Shown: positions 38,767 to 46,956, counted from the stretch's first letter. The stretch: 64,000 nt of DNA from Calothrix sp. HK-06 (GCF_001904745.1 NZ_MRCD01000010.1:87110-151109), one strand, 5' to 3'. A program made the numbers and translations. The notes: a model not told the origin generated them from the letters alone.

Positions 38767-39050
38767 CCTCTAAAAACAGCCTGAACAACAGCGTGCCCTT
38801 ACTCTCGTTAAATCTACAGAATTACTTAGGATTTTTTGACCGGATAGCTTGGTAGATTTTGGTATTTTACTGCCCTTGATTAGCATCATCTCCTGATTAA
38901 ACTACACATCCTGATTACTGTTCTATATCAATTTCCACCGTTTGCAAATAAATTTGAAGACACAAAAATTTTTGTGAACCAAGAGAATTTACTCATAATT
39001 CGGATTTTTTAAGTATTTATACTCAATTATTATAAATCTATATTATTCAA
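38767..39050. other. Intergenic region upstream of groES
   Basis: About 280 bp, A/T-rich. No gene seen. It contains the region before the K-box and CIRCE sites listed separately. Confidence 0.4.
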
Positions 39051-39066
39051 GTTCGGGAACCCGTAC
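39051..39066 (+). promoter_or_regulatory. K-box upstream of groESL
   Basis: GTTCGGGAACCCGTAC fits the K-box pattern reported for cyanobacterial groE promoters (GTTCGG-NNAN-CC-NN-AC), linked to light and heat response without HrcA. It lies 80 bp before groES and 40 bp before CIRCE. Confidence 0.7.
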
Positions 39067-39105
39067 ATGGTTATTTCTTGCCAACAGCAGCCATATTTAG
39101 TTACA

Positions 39106-39132
39106 TTAGCACTCATGAGTCGAGAGTGCTAA
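39106..39132 (+). promoter_or_regulatory. CIRCE operator of groESL
   Basis: TTAGCACTC, 9 bases, GAGTGCTAA: a perfect match to the CIRCE inverted repeat bound by repressor HrcA. It ends 13 bp before the groES ATG, so the bound repressor would block transcription start or early elongation. Confidence 0.97.
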
Positions 39133-39145
39133 AAAGTAAATTCCT

Positions 39146-39460
39146 ATGGCAGCTGTATCTTTAGTAAGCGTATCCACTGTTAAACCTTTAGGAGACCGCG
39201 TTTTCATCAAAGTAAACGCAGCAGAAGAGAAGACCGCAGGTGGTCTGTACTTGCCCGATAATGCACAAGAAAAGCCCCAAGTTGGCGAAGTTGTTGCAGT
39301 AGGCGATGGTAAGTATAAAGATGACGGAAATCGCGTGGCTATGGACGTAAAAGTAGGGGACAAAGTTCTCTACTCTAAGTACGCAGGTACTGACATCAAG
39401 CTAGGCACCGACGAGTACATATTACTCTCAGAGAAAGACATTTTGGCTGTTGTTAGCTAA
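39146..39460 (+). CDS. groES: Co-chaperonin GroES
   Basis: 104 residues. It starts with [20 protein letters not shown] and has the mobile-loop region [20 protein letters not shown] that docks on GroEL, and ends [15 protein letters not shown]. It caps the GroEL ring during protein folding. It is under CIRCE/K-box control and 107 bp before groEL in one operon. Confidence 0.98.
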   Translation: MAAVSLVSVSTVKPLGDRVFIKVNAAEEKTAGGLYLPDNAQEKPQVGEVVAVGDGKYKDDGNRVAMDVKVGDKVLYSKYAGTDIKLGTDEYILLSEKDILAVVS

Positions 39461-39567
39461 AACTTCGTTTGGCTAATTGGCTAACAACGAATGAAAGTTA
39501 GCTGTCTTCAATTTATCATTCATGCTCCTACATTCTTCAATCGCGACTTAAAGTAACTAGAAACATT

Positions 39568-41208
39568 ATGGCAAAGCGAATTATTTACAACGAAAACGCG
39601 CGTCGTGCATTAGAGCGTGGTATGGACATTTTGGCTGAAGCGGTAGCTGTTACCCTTGGTCCCAAAGGTCGCAACGTAGTATTAGAGAAGAAGTTTGGCG
39701 CACCTCAAATTATCAACGACGGTGTAACCATTGCTAAAGAAATTGAATTGGAAGACCACGTTGAAAACACTGGTGTAGCCTTAATTCGTCAAGCAGCTTC
39801 TAAGACTAACGATGCAGCGGGTGACGGTACTACCACAGCTACAGTTTTAGCGCACGCAGTTGTAAAAGAAGGTTTGCGTAACGTTGCTGCTGGCGCCAAT
39901 GCGATAATGCTGAAGCGCGGTATTGATAAAGGAACCAATTTCTTGGTTGAAAAAATCAAAGAACATGCACGTCCAGTTGAAGATTCCAAATCAATTGCTC
40001 AAGTAGGTTCAATTTCTGCTGGTAACGACGAAGAAGTCGGCGCCATGATTGCTCAAGCAATGGACAAGGTGGGTAAAGAAGGCGTTATTTCCTTGGAAGA
40101 AGGGAAATCAATGACCACCGAGTTAGAAATTACCGAAGGTATGCGCTTCGACAAGGGTTATATTTCGCCTTACTTCGCAACCGACGCAGAGCGTATGGAA
40201 GCTGTATTTGACGAGCCTTTCTTGCTCTTAACCGACAAAAAGATTGCCCTAGTACAAGATTTAGTACCCGTACTTGAACAAGTAGCGCGTGCTGGTCGTC
40301 CTTTGGTAATTTTGGCAGAGGATATTGAAAAAGAAGCGCTTGCTACCTTAGTAGTTAACCGTTTACGCGGTGTATTGAACGTAGCTGCTGTGAAAGCGCC
40401 TGGTTTCGGCGACCGTCGTAAAGCGATGCTCGAAGATATCGCTGTATTAACTGGTGGTCAATTAATCACCGAAGATGCTGGCTTAAAGCTTGACACTGCC
40501 AAGCTTGATATGCTAGGTAAAGCACGTCGTATTACCATTACCAAGGACAGCACCACAATTGTTGCGGAAGGTAACGACCAAGCAGTAAAAACACGCTGCG
40601 AACAAATTCGTCGTCAAATGGAAGAAACAGAATCTTCTTACGACAAAGAAAAACTCCAAGAGCGTTTAGCTAAATTGTCTGGTGGTGTAGCAGTCGTTAA
40701 AGTTGGTGCTGCTACCGAAACCGAAATGAAAGACAAGAAGCTACGTTTAGAAGATGCCATCAACGCTACCAAAGCAGCAGTTGAAGAAGGTATCGTACCT
40801 GGTGGTGGTACAACTCTGGCACACTTGGCGCCTGAGTTAGAAGCTTGGGCACAAAGCAACCTCAAAGACGAAGAGTTAATTGGTGCCTTAATTGTATCGC
40901 GCGCATTAGCTGCTCCATTAAAGAGAATTGCTGAAAACGCAGGTCAAAACGGCGCCGTCATTGCTGAACGTGTTAAAGAACGCGAATTCAACGTTGGTTT
41001 CAACGCAGCAACCAACGAATTCGTTGACATGTTTGAAGCTGGTATCGTTGACCCTGCTAAAGTAACCCGTTCTGCACTGCAAAACGCTGCTTCCATCGCA
41101 GGCATGGTACTTACAACCGAATGTATCGTAGTTGACAAGCCAGAACCTAAAGATGGGGCGCCTGCTGGTGCTGGTGCTGGTATGGGTGGCGGAGATTTTG
41201 ATTATTAA
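39568..41208 (+). CDS. groEL: Chaperonin GroEL (GroEL1, partner of GroES)
   Basis: 546 residues. [20 protein letters not shown], the ATP-binding [10 protein letters not shown] near 87 and the apical domain are intact. The C-terminus ends [13 protein letters not shown] instead of the repeated GGM tail, as often in cyanobacterial GroEL1. ATG start follows groES by 107 bp. A GC hairpin terminator lies 15 bp after the stop. Confidence 0.98.
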   Translation: MAKRIIYNENARRALERGMDILAEAVAVTLGPKGRNVVLEKKFGAPQIINDGVTIAKEIELEDHVENTGVALIRQAASKTNDAAGDGTTTATVLAHAVVKEGLRNVAAGANAIMLKRGIDKGTNFLVEKIKEHARPVEDSKSIAQVGSISAGNDEEVGAMIAQAMDKVGKEGVISLEEGKSMTTELEITEGMRFDKGYISPYFATDAERMEAVFDEPFLLLTDKKIALVQDLVPVLEQVARAGRPLVILAEDIEKEALATLVVNRLRGVLNVAAVKAPGFGDRRKAMLEDIAVLTGGQLITEDAGLKLDTAKLDMLGKARRITITKDSTTIVAEGNDQAVKTRCEQIRRQMEETESSYDKEKLQERLAKLSGGVAVVKVGAATETEMKDKKLRLEDAINATKAAVEEGIVPGGGTTLAHLAPELEAWAQSNLKDEELIGALIVSRALAAPLKRIAENAGQNGAVIAERVKEREFNVGFNAATNEFVDMFEAGIVDPAKVTRSALQNAASIAGMVLTTECIVVDKPEPKDGAPAGAGAGMGGGDFDY

Positions 41209-41222
41209 TTGATCCCCCCAAC

Positions 41223-41245
41223 CCCCCCTTAATAAGGGGGGCAAA
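41223..41245 (+). terminator. Terminator of groESL
   Basis: CCCCCC (41223-41228) and GGGGGG (41236-41241) pair around TTAATAA, 15 bp after the groEL stop. It is the same style as the terminator at 22631. A T-rich stretch follows at 41252. Confidence 0.75.
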
Positions 41246-41288
41246 GAATGGTTATTTTTTCCTGTAAAAAGGGAGATAAATATTACTT

Positions 41289-41313
41289 CTTGTGGAGCGG
41301 GCATCCCTGCCCG
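41289..41313. repeat. REP-like repeat copy, inverted
   Basis: CTTGTGGAGCGGGCATCCCTGCCCG, between the groEL terminator and the second hairpin. Confidence 0.75.
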
Positions 41314-41322
41314 CCTCTGATA

Positions 41323-41361
41323 AAAACAGCTACTTCTTGACATAGAAATGGCTGTTTTTTT
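41323..41361 (+). terminator. Second terminator-like hairpin after groEL
   Basis: AAAACAGC (41323-41330) pairs with GCTGTTTT (41351-41358) followed by further Ts. The A-run before the stem and U-run after it would work on either strand. Confidence 0.65.
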
Positions 41362-41400
41362 GTGTGGACAGCAAAGTATAGCAATTTAAATTTTGCCAGT

Positions 41401-41592
41401 ATGGATTACATCAATAAGATAAACCATTTACTCAAACCTTCTACATCTGGCAATTTGTTAGTAGTCGATTTATTTGCCGGATGTGGTGGTTTATCTCTTG
41501 GTTTTGAAGCCCAAGGTATCGAGACACATGGTTTTGAAATGGATAGCTTCTATACAATTATCGCTACCACTATCAGGTTTTTAATGTCGTAA
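41401..41592 (+). pseudogene. Truncated DNA (cytosine-5) methyltransferase
   Basis: From ATG 41401 the frame reads MDYINKINHLLKPSTSGNLL, then VVDLFAGCGGLSLGFEAQGI, motif I of C5 DNA methylases, and HGFEMDSF, then non-homologous residues and a stop at 41592. Motif IV (PC) and all later motifs are missing, so it cannot methylate. No other part of the gene is seen nearby. This is the 5' stub of a lost restriction or orphan methylase gene. Confidence 0.85.
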
Positions 41593-41742
41593 TGACTTCG
41601 TATCATAAGCACAAGTGAATCGGCAAGTTTTATGTTGCATTTAATACATAAGTTTTATTTGGTTTAATATGGCGCCGACCCATTTATTAATTGATAGTTT
41701 TGAATATAAAAGGTAATAAGAGGTTTTTGATAAATTTAAATT

Positions 41743-42675
41743 TTAGTTAGAGTAAGGTATTAGTGAAATGGTTTTATCACCATTGCTGCTTGCTAAGATT
41801 TTGAAGTTGGGGTTAAAGGTTACAGAATAAACAGCATTATCGCACACTGTATAAGCTGCTATCTCTTTAGCAGTATCGGTTTGCCAAAGCTTAACCGTTT
41901 TATCTTGGCTAGCACTAGCTAAGATTTTACCATCTGGGCTAAATGCTACAGAATAAATACATTCAGAGTGACCGTTGATAGTTCTTATTTCCTTTCCTGT
42001 ACTTACGTCCCATAATTTAATAGTTTTATCATTGCTGCCACTGGCTAAAATCTTACTATCTGGACTAAAGGCAATAGAGTGAATACCTCCAAACCAATCA
42101 GAATGACCTGTAAGAGTGAGAATTTTCTGCTTTGATAAATGCCAAAGCTTTATACTTTTATCATTGCCAGCACCACCACTAGCTAAGAGTTGACCATCCC
42201 GACTAAAAGCAACACATAAAACATCGTCGGTATGTCCTGATAACTCGTATAATTCTTTAGATAAATCTAGCGACCATAGTTTAACCTTTTTATCTTTACT
42301 ACCGCTTGCTAATGTTTTACCATCAGGACTAAAAGCAACAGAGTAAACCCTTTCTTCATGTCCCGTGAAAGTACAAATCTCCTTTCCTGTAGGCACATCC
42401 CATAATTTAATAGTTTTATCATCGCTTCCACTTGCCAATGTCTTACCATCTGGACTAAAAGCGACTGAATTTACCTTTCCTTCAAACCAAGAAGATTCTC
42501 CATGTCCTTTAAGGGTAAGAAGCTCTCCTCTCGAATTCCAAATTTTGATAGTTTTGTCATCGCTCCCACTTGCTAGTCTTTGCCCATCCGGACTAAATGC
42601 AACTGACTTAACTTTATCCGCATGTCCTTTTAATTTCGTTGTGAGTACCAAGTTTTGCATTTCCATGTTTGACAT
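41743..42675 (-). CDS. WD40 repeat protein (single seven-bladed propeller)
   Basis: 310 residues made of seven WD40 repeats, each with [20 protein letters not shown], the last degenerate ([16 protein letters not shown]). It forms one beta-propeller with no extra domain, signal or anchor. Such propellers are binding platforms. It is divergent from the AAA ATPase gene (about 208 bp between), so joint action is possible but not shown. The near-identical repeats make the DNA prone to slippage. Confidence 0.9.
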   Translation of the reverse strand: MSNMEMQNLVLTTKLKGHADKVKSVAFSPDGQRLASGSDDKTIKIWNSRGELLTLKGHGESSWFEGKVNSVAFSPDGKTLASGSDDKTIKLWDVPTGKEICTFTGHEERVYSVAFSPDGKTLASGSKDKKVKLWSLDLSKELYELSGHTDDVLCVAFSRDGQLLASGGAGNDKSIKLWHLSKQKILTLTGHSDWFGGIHSIAFSPDSKILASGSNDKTIKLWDVSTGKEIRTINGHSECIYSVAFSPDGKILASASQDKTVKLWQTDTAKEIAAYTVCDNAVYSVTFNPNFKILASSNGDKTISLIPYSN

Positions 42676-42883
42676 CTTCGTTTATAAATTTTTTCTATTT
42701 TATCCAATGTCAAACAAGCCGCTATTTTTCTTTGGATAAAGCTTTTGAATACTATAGTAGCAGCATTAAGCATAGGCTATTGTAAAAGCTAGATTACTGA
42801 AATGAACAGCAGGCGCCAATTACCAAAATTAGAACTTATAATATACAAAATAACATATTATATACTTTTTACAGAAAATAATT

Positions 42884-43801
42884 ATGTCTTTACTGGATGA
42901 TGAAATTGAATTTGAGCTTCAACGCATGAAAGCAGAGTTAAAGCATGGAAAAACTATATTCAATCAGGAATCAAACGATTATAATAACTATAACCAAGGG
43001 TTAGAAGCTATCTCAAATCGGCTTAATCATTTAGTTGGAATGCAGAATGTAAAAAATGAAGTCAATACCCTCATCAATTTTCTAAAGGTACAAAAGCTAC
43101 GTGAAGAAAAAGGGCTTAATAAGATTTCAGTGACGCTGCATTCAGTATTTTGCGGGCCACCTGGTACAGGAAAAACAACCGTAGCTCGACTGATGGGTGA
43201 AATATATCGCGAGCTTGGGATACTCTCGAAAGGCCATTTAATAGAAACAGACAGGTCAGGAATGGTAGCAGGATATATAGGGCAAACAGCTACTAAAGTA
43301 AATAACTTAATTGAGTCAGCATTAGATGGGGTACTGTTTATTGATGAAGCATACGCATTAAAGTCGCAGGGGTCAGGCAATGATTTTGGTCAGGAAGCTA
43401 TTGATACTCTCTTGAAACGAATTGAAGATTATAGAGATAGGTTAGTAGTTATCGTGGCTGGATATACTGACGAAATGTCAATATTTATTAACTCTAATCC
43501 TGGTTTGCAATCTAGATTTAATAAATATTTTTACTTTGATGATTATAAACCTCAAGAGCTATTAAGCATTTTTGAGGAGATTTGTCAAAAAAATCACTTT
43601 AATTTAAATGAAGCATCTAGAGAGGTATTACTAAGCAGGTTTAACGATTTGTATACTAAAAAAGATAAAAACTTTGGAAATGGGAGACTTGTAAGAAATA
43701 TCTTTGAAAAAACAATCGAGCGACAGGCAAACCGATTAGTGATACTTTCAGGAGTAGGTAAAGAAGAAATGATAACTATTATGCCTGAAGATATTCCTTA
43801 A
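42884..43801 (+). CDS. AAA+ ATPase of the CbbX/SpoVK type
   Basis: 305 residues. After an N-helical part (1-45), LVGMQNVKNEVNTLINFLKV starts the AAA core with Walker A GPPGTGKTT (about 91), pore region GYIGQTATKV (about 132), Walker B GVLFIDEAYAL (about 150) and arginine finger region GLQSRF near 209. The family includes the red-type Rubisco activase CbbX and SpoVK/EccA; this protein lacks CbbX context, so remodelling of an unknown target is the safe call. Divergent neighbour is a WD40 protein. Confidence 0.88.
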   Translation: MSLLDDEIEFELQRMKAELKHGKTIFNQESNDYNNYNQGLEAISNRLNHLVGMQNVKNEVNTLINFLKVQKLREEKGLNKISVTLHSVFCGPPGTGKTTVARLMGEIYRELGILSKGHLIETDRSGMVAGYIGQTATKVNNLIESALDGVLFIDEAYALKSQGSGNDFGQEAIDTLLKRIEDYRDRLVVIVAGYTDEMSIFINSNPGLQSRFNKYFYFDDYKPQELLSIFEEICQKNHFNLNEASREVLLSRFNDLYTKKDKNFGNGRLVRNIFEKTIERQANRLVILSGVGKEEMITIMPEDIP

Positions 43802-43843
43802 ATAGGCGCCACCCACTTACATGTACTATGAGCGTGTTTATAT

Positions 43844-44026
43844 TTATGGCCTTTGCATAAAGGTTGAATCTTGTGCTTCTAATAACTTGCGTGCTACATC
43901 GCGGGCTATTTCCAAAGTCTCGGTAGCTGTTCTTCCTTGTGCAACTAAACCTTATAGTTCATCTGATGTTGCTAGGTAGGCGCCTTCTGGCAATTTTGCA
44001 ATATGAATCTTAATTAATGTTTTCAT
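43844..44026 (-). pseudogene. hicB antitoxin gene with in-frame stop
   Basis: From ATG 44026 the frame reads MKTLIKIHIAKLPEGAYLAT, SDEL, then TAA at 43954-43952, then GLVAQGRTATETLEIARDVA, RKLLEAQDSTFMQRP. This is a HicB-like antitoxin fold in which one codon (probably CAA) became TAA. No hicA toxin gene is next to it. A lost toxin would make loss of the antitoxin harmless. Confidence 0.8.
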
Positions 44027-44053
44027 TTTGTTTGTATAAAATATATGTTAGTA

Positions 44054-44078
44054 CGGGCAGAGATGCCCGTTCCACAAG
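44054..44078. repeat. REP-like repeat copy
   Basis: CGGGCAGAGATGCCCGTTCCACAAG between the hicB and Uma2 remnants. Confidence 0.75.
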
Positions 44079-44100
44079 AGTTGTTTTTACAAGAGCAGGA

Positions 44101-44205
44101 TTAAATTGCTATCATTGCTTCAAATTCTTTCCAGTTAACGTCAGGAATAGTTATAAAACTACCAGGTTCAAGTTGTATAGTAGAAACAGGTTTGACAACT
44201 AACAT
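44101..44205 (-). pseudogene. N-terminal fragment of a Uma2-family endonuclease-like protein
   Basis: 34 residues: MLVVKPVSTIQLEPGSFITI, then PDVNWKEFEAMIAI and a stop. This is the usual start of Uma2-family proteins (PD-(D/E)XK-like, expanded in cyanobacteria); the catalytic body is absent. It lies in the same decay patch as the hicB remnant. Confidence 0.6.
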
Positions 44206-44224
44206 TTATATATTTTGAAGTAGC

Positions 44225-44283
44225 TTTTAGATTCTTCGCTACCCTACGGGAAATCCTTCGGATTGCGCTCAGAATGACATTTG
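44225..44283. repeat. Fragment sharing the end of the element at 55824
   Basis: GATTCTTCGCTACCCTACGG, later CGCTCAGAATGACA. The last 14 bases match the right end of the GC-rich element at 56094-56107, suggesting a truncated copy of the same repeat family. Confidence 0.55.
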
Positions 44284-44369
44284 TTAACTATTTTAATATT
44301 TATTGTCGCAATATAAAATAAACCGGGTTTTAAAAAATCCGGTTTATATAGTACCTCTAAACGCTTACA

Positions 44370-45974
44370 TCATAAATCACTATTCGCCAGCATTTGAATA
44401 ACGCGCGGCATACTTGGGTCAAAGCCACCTAAGTCCCAAGACATTGGGTCTTTTGGGTCTACTAAGGTAATTTGGTAAGGTGTTAAGGTGACGTACACTG
44501 CTTTGGCGTTGGGATTTACTTTTTGGCGATATTCAGCGAGTGCTTGGGAGGGGTGTTTTGTTCCTGCCCAGCTTTCACTGTCTGTCCAAAAGCAAACTAC
44601 ATCGGCTTTGAATTTGTTTTTAATCATCCAATCATAAGCAACAGAGGCGTTGGTTCCACCAAAGTTGAGATTGCTGGCTTTTTGAACTGCGGAACTAAAG
44701 CTGTCTTTGGCTGTAATTCCTAAATCGATAAATTGTGTTGAAAAGCCTCGTATTGCATAGTTTTTCTCAGCTTTTGCTGTTACTAGTGCCATTGTTGTGG
44801 CGACTTCGCAGCAAGTTAAACCCATGTCGGCAACTTGACTCGACATTGAACCGGATATGTCAACAGCGTGCATGAAGACTTTGTTTGTAGGTTCGACGAC
44901 ATCGAATGATAGTTCTACTGTTTTTTCTAGTATGTCTATGATTCGTGCGACAGGTTGCCAAGTTTTTTTACTGCGTCCTAGTCTACCGCCTGATTGGTAA
45001 GTTTTTAGTGCTTTAAGTGCGTCAATTGGATGAATACGACCTTTGCGTAGGTGTTCTAGGTTATTTAGAACTGCTTCTACTCGGTCTAAGTTTGTAGGTT
45101 CGTCACTTTGTAGCACGCCTATTTCTGTTAATGAACCTAAGTTACGGAGCATGGCGCCTATTGGCATTTCTTGAAATAACAATTGCCATGCTTGTTTATC
45201 CATTTTGCCAACAGGTGCCGCCATTTCATGAGTTAGGCGCCCTTTTTGAATTGCTTCATGGGTTTGGCTTGGGTTACGTTTCAGCCATTCATACCACCAA
45301 ATTTGTGCTAATGCGCTACTAGGTATTTGAGATGGTAATTCTTGCCAACCTTTTACTACCCAGTTATAAAGCAATTGGTGGTCATCAGTTTGAGGTTTGA
45401 CGTGGAATAAGCGCAGTGCGTCACGGTGTGAAAAACCTGAACGTTGTTGATATTTTAAAAGTTGATACGCTAAACCTTTAACGTCTTCTTTTCCTAACCA
45501 GTTTCTACCAGCTTCGCGAATCACTTTACCAAAACCACGCATTGATTTTGTGTAATTGAGCCATTCGTAAAAGTGGCTTCCTGTACGAACAACTTGCGGG
45601 AAAATTTCTATGAATGCTGTTTTCGCTTCAAGTGCTTCGCCCATTGAGAGCAGCACTAAAGCTAGAATAGAAGCGCTGTTGTTAATCGCGCGTCCATCAC
45701 TGGCATAAAGTATTTCATCGGCAACTCGACGAGGATTTTCAGCTATTGCTTGATTTAATACTGTCGCAAAGTCGTTTGTTAATTCTTGTTTGCCAGCGTA
45801 GTAAGTGCTTTGTGCTGTACCTATCAGCAAACAGCGACGAAGCATTTGCCAAATACCAGCATCAAACATGTATCCGCCGCTACGTCCCTGAATCATTTCT
45901 GATTCGCGTCCAGTGATAGGCTGATTTTGAGGTGTGGCTTTATTATAGGATTTTGTAAAAAAGTTGTAATTCAT
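44370..45974 (-). CDS. rsr: TROVE domain protein, Ro60/Rsr orthologue
   Basis: 534 residues. The N-terminal two thirds form the HEAT-repeat ring of Ro60 (GGYMFDAGIWQMLRRCLLIG, GRAINNSASILALVLLSMGE, FSHRDALRLFHVKP). The C-terminal von Willebrand A domain has an intact MIDAS: DISGSMSS, the Thr in GGTNAS and Asp in FWTDSESW. Ro60 binds Y RNAs on its outer face and damaged or structured RNAs in its ring, working with exonucleases in RNA decay and stress recovery. Upstream on the same strand, with no protein gene between, lie three tandem tRNA-like RNAs, starting 75 bp away. No rtcB or pnp gene is in the window. Confidence 0.95.
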   Translation of the reverse strand: MNYNFFTKSYNKATPQNQPITGRESEMIQGRSGGYMFDAGIWQMLRRCLLIGTAQSTYYAGKQELTNDFATVLNQAIAENPRRVADEILYASDGRAINNSASILALVLLSMGEALEAKTAFIEIFPQVVRTGSHFYEWLNYTKSMRGFGKVIREAGRNWLGKEDVKGLAYQLLKYQQRSGFSHRDALRLFHVKPQTDDHQLLYNWVVKGWQELPSQIPSSALAQIWWYEWLKRNPSQTHEAIQKGRLTHEMAAPVGKMDKQAWQLLFQEMPIGAMLRNLGSLTEIGVLQSDEPTNLDRVEAVLNNLEHLRKGRIHPIDALKALKTYQSGGRLGRSKKTWQPVARIIDILEKTVELSFDVVEPTNKVFMHAVDISGSMSSQVADMGLTCCEVATTMALVTAKAEKNYAIRGFSTQFIDLGITAKDSFSSAVQKASNLNFGGTNASVAYDWMIKNKFKADVVCFWTDSESWAGTKHPSQALAEYRQKVNPNAKAVYVTLTPYQITLVDPKDPMSWDLGGFDPSMPRVIQMLANSDL

Positions 45975-46048
45975 ATACTACACTCCAGCCTTTGCAGGCA
46001 AAATACAGCCATGAGCGTTTAGTTCAAGGCTAAATAGAAATATATATT

Positions 46049-46178
46049 TGGCGCGGAGAGGTGGAATTAAACGCACCATTACCCAGTTGGAAACGATAAC
46101 CTTAATTTCTACGTCCCTTTCAGGTAAGTTTGCGAAAGAAAGAATCTCTGGGCGTCTTATCGTTAGACGACCTCCGCG
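46049..46178 (-). ncRNA. tRNA-like RNA A with insert in the anticodon loop
   Basis: Reading the minus strand from 46178: acceptor CGCGGAG pairs with CTCCGCG and is followed by an encoded CCA (46051-46049); D-arm CGTC...GACG; anticodon-type stem CCCAG...CTGGG; T-arm GGTG(c)G with CCACC and loop TTTAATT. In place of a 7-base anticodon loop there are about 61 bases. These hold CCT-GAAA-GGG (a GNRA-tetraloop hairpin) and ACGTA with TTATCGT (hairpin ending AGGTTATCG). No anticodon can be assigned. It lies nearest to the TROVE gene. A candidate Y RNA. Confidence 0.65.
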
Positions 46179-46193
46179 TGAATAATAAATTTT

Positions 46194-46326
46194 TGCGGAA
46201 TGCAGGACTCGAACCTGCGAATGGAAGAACCCGATAACCCTCAATTATTCGGTCTTTTCAGACAAGGTGTTAATCAAGGACCAAACTTGTGTTTGTCTTC
46301 TGCCTTACCACTTGGCTAATCCCGCA
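46194..46326 (-). ncRNA. tRNA-like RNA B (Gln-like body) with the same insert
   Basis: Minus strand from 46326: acceptor TGCGGGA pairs with TTCCGCA; D-arm AGCCAAGTGGTAAGGC is like tRNA-Gln; stem GAAGA with TCTTC; T-arm GCAGGTTCGAGTCCTGC is perfect. The anticodon loop is replaced by about 67 bases with three hairpins: AAAC-ACAA-GTTT, GTCT-GAAA-AGAC, and CCGA(a)TAA with TTATCGG (ending GAGGGTTATCGG). The last two match RNAs A and C in sequence. No standard tRNA is possible without removal of the insert. Confidence 0.7.
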
Positions 46327-46351
46327 CAATTTTATACTGTAATTAAATAAG

Positions 46352-46476
46352 TGTAGCGGAGCAGGATTTGAACCTGCGACCTCTCGGTTAACAGCCGATA
46401 ACCCTTATTAATCGTTCTTTTCAGACAAGTGGAAACAAGGATGTAAGCGCTCTACCTAACTGAGCTACCCGCCACA
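46352..46476 (-). ncRNA. tRNA-like RNA C (Asn anticodon arm) with the same insert
   Basis: Minus strand from 46476: acceptor TGTGGCGGG pairs with TCCGCTACA (two G-T pairs); D-arm GCTCAGTTAGGTAGAGC is perfect; T-arm GCAGGTTCAAATCCTGC is perfect. Between the D-arm and an intact Asn-type anticodon arm (TCGG-CTGTTAA-CCGA, GUU) lie about 49 bases with TCT-GAAA-AGA and CGATTAATAAGGGTTATCG. The insert hairpin and the anticodon stem share the bases TCG, so they exclude each other. First in the array; could have come from tRNA-Asn. Confidence 0.7.
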
Positions 46477-46618
46477 TAAGTTATTTAATTTACAGATTAC
46501 AAGCAGCGAAATCTGTATCTCGCTCTGTAATATTCAATGTAGTATGTGTAATACAAGATGTCAATAGGAATTCAAAAATATTATTTGACCAATTTTGAAT
46601 GTGAGGAAAGACCAATCC
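46477..46618. other. Gap with a hairpin, probable promoter of the tRNA-like array
   Basis: TTACAG (46490-46495) and CTGTAA (46525-46530) pair, with AGCGA/TCGCT stacked inside. The region is otherwise A/T-rich and is the only space upstream of RNA C, so the array promoter should be here. No clear -10/-35 pair was fixed. Confidence 0.35.
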
Positions 46619-46691
46619 TCAAATCACCATTTTTGGTACTACTGGTTATGTTAACCAGTAGTACGCTGGCTTAATTTACTTATAGACTGGC
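46619..46691. repeat. 73-nt hairpin repeat, copy 1
   Basis: GTACTACTGGTTA (46636-46648) pairs perfectly with TAACCAGTAGTAC (46652-46664) around a 3-base loop TGT. The flanks TCAAATCACCAT and GCTGGCTTAATTTACT are repeated in copy 2. Either strand could be transcribed. Possibly a second class of Ro60-bound RNA; strand and role unknown. Confidence 0.75.
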
Positions 46692-46748
46692 GCCCATACT
46701 AGTACTATTTGTGTACTTCAAGTAGCTATTTTGAATCGAAATATTACT

Positions 46749-46821
46749 TCAAATCACCATATTTGGTACTACTGGTTAGGTTAACCAGTAGTACGCTGGC
46801 TTAATTTACTTGTAGACTGGC
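46749..46821. repeat. 73-nt hairpin repeat, copy 2
   Basis: Direct repeat of 46619-46691 with few changes, including the loop (GGT for TGT), while the 13-bp stem is unchanged. Here AATCAC at the start can also pair with GTGATT at 46826-46831, closing a longer structure that copy 1 lacks. Confidence 0.75.
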
Positions 46822-46897
46822 ACCAGTGATTCGTGCCATTAATTTTGGGGAGTAGGCACCAATATATAATTCTCTGAAATCTTATCTTTGTGTACGA

Positions 46898-46956
46898 GCG
46901 TGTCTAAAGAGCGGGAAATCCTCCGGATTATGTGGTTCAATCCCAGACACGCACCA
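46898..46956 (+). ncRNA. Minimal tRNA-like element D with encoded CCA
   Basis: On the plus strand GCGTGTC (46898-46904) pairs with GACACGC (46946-46952), followed by ACCA. A T-loop-like GTGGTTCAATCCCAG precedes the 3' strand, and AATCC-TCC-GGATT forms a small hairpin in the middle. There is no D-arm. At 59 nt it is too small for a normal tRNA. Its CACC end also begins the long hairpin at 46952-47005. Confidence 0.5.

Noticed and set aside
40918..41343. 141-codon minus-strand ORF opposite groEL and its terminator
   Set aside because: Antisense of groEL, caused by codon bias of that gene.
42884..43801. Calling the AAA protein a Rubisco activase (CbbX)
   Set aside because: Cyanobacteria have green-type Rubisco and there is no rbc gene nearby; the broader CbbX/SpoVK class is all that is supported.
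45978..46244. 88-codon minus-strand ORF between the TROVE gene and the tRNA-like array
   Set aside because: It runs through tRNA-like RNA A and part of B; the structured RNAs explain the sequence better than a protein.
46194..46326. Calling RNA B an ordinary tRNA-Gln with a group I intron
   Set aside because: The insert of about 67 bases is far shorter than any group I intron known to me (about 200 or more), and its core is shared with two neighbouring tRNA-like RNAs.
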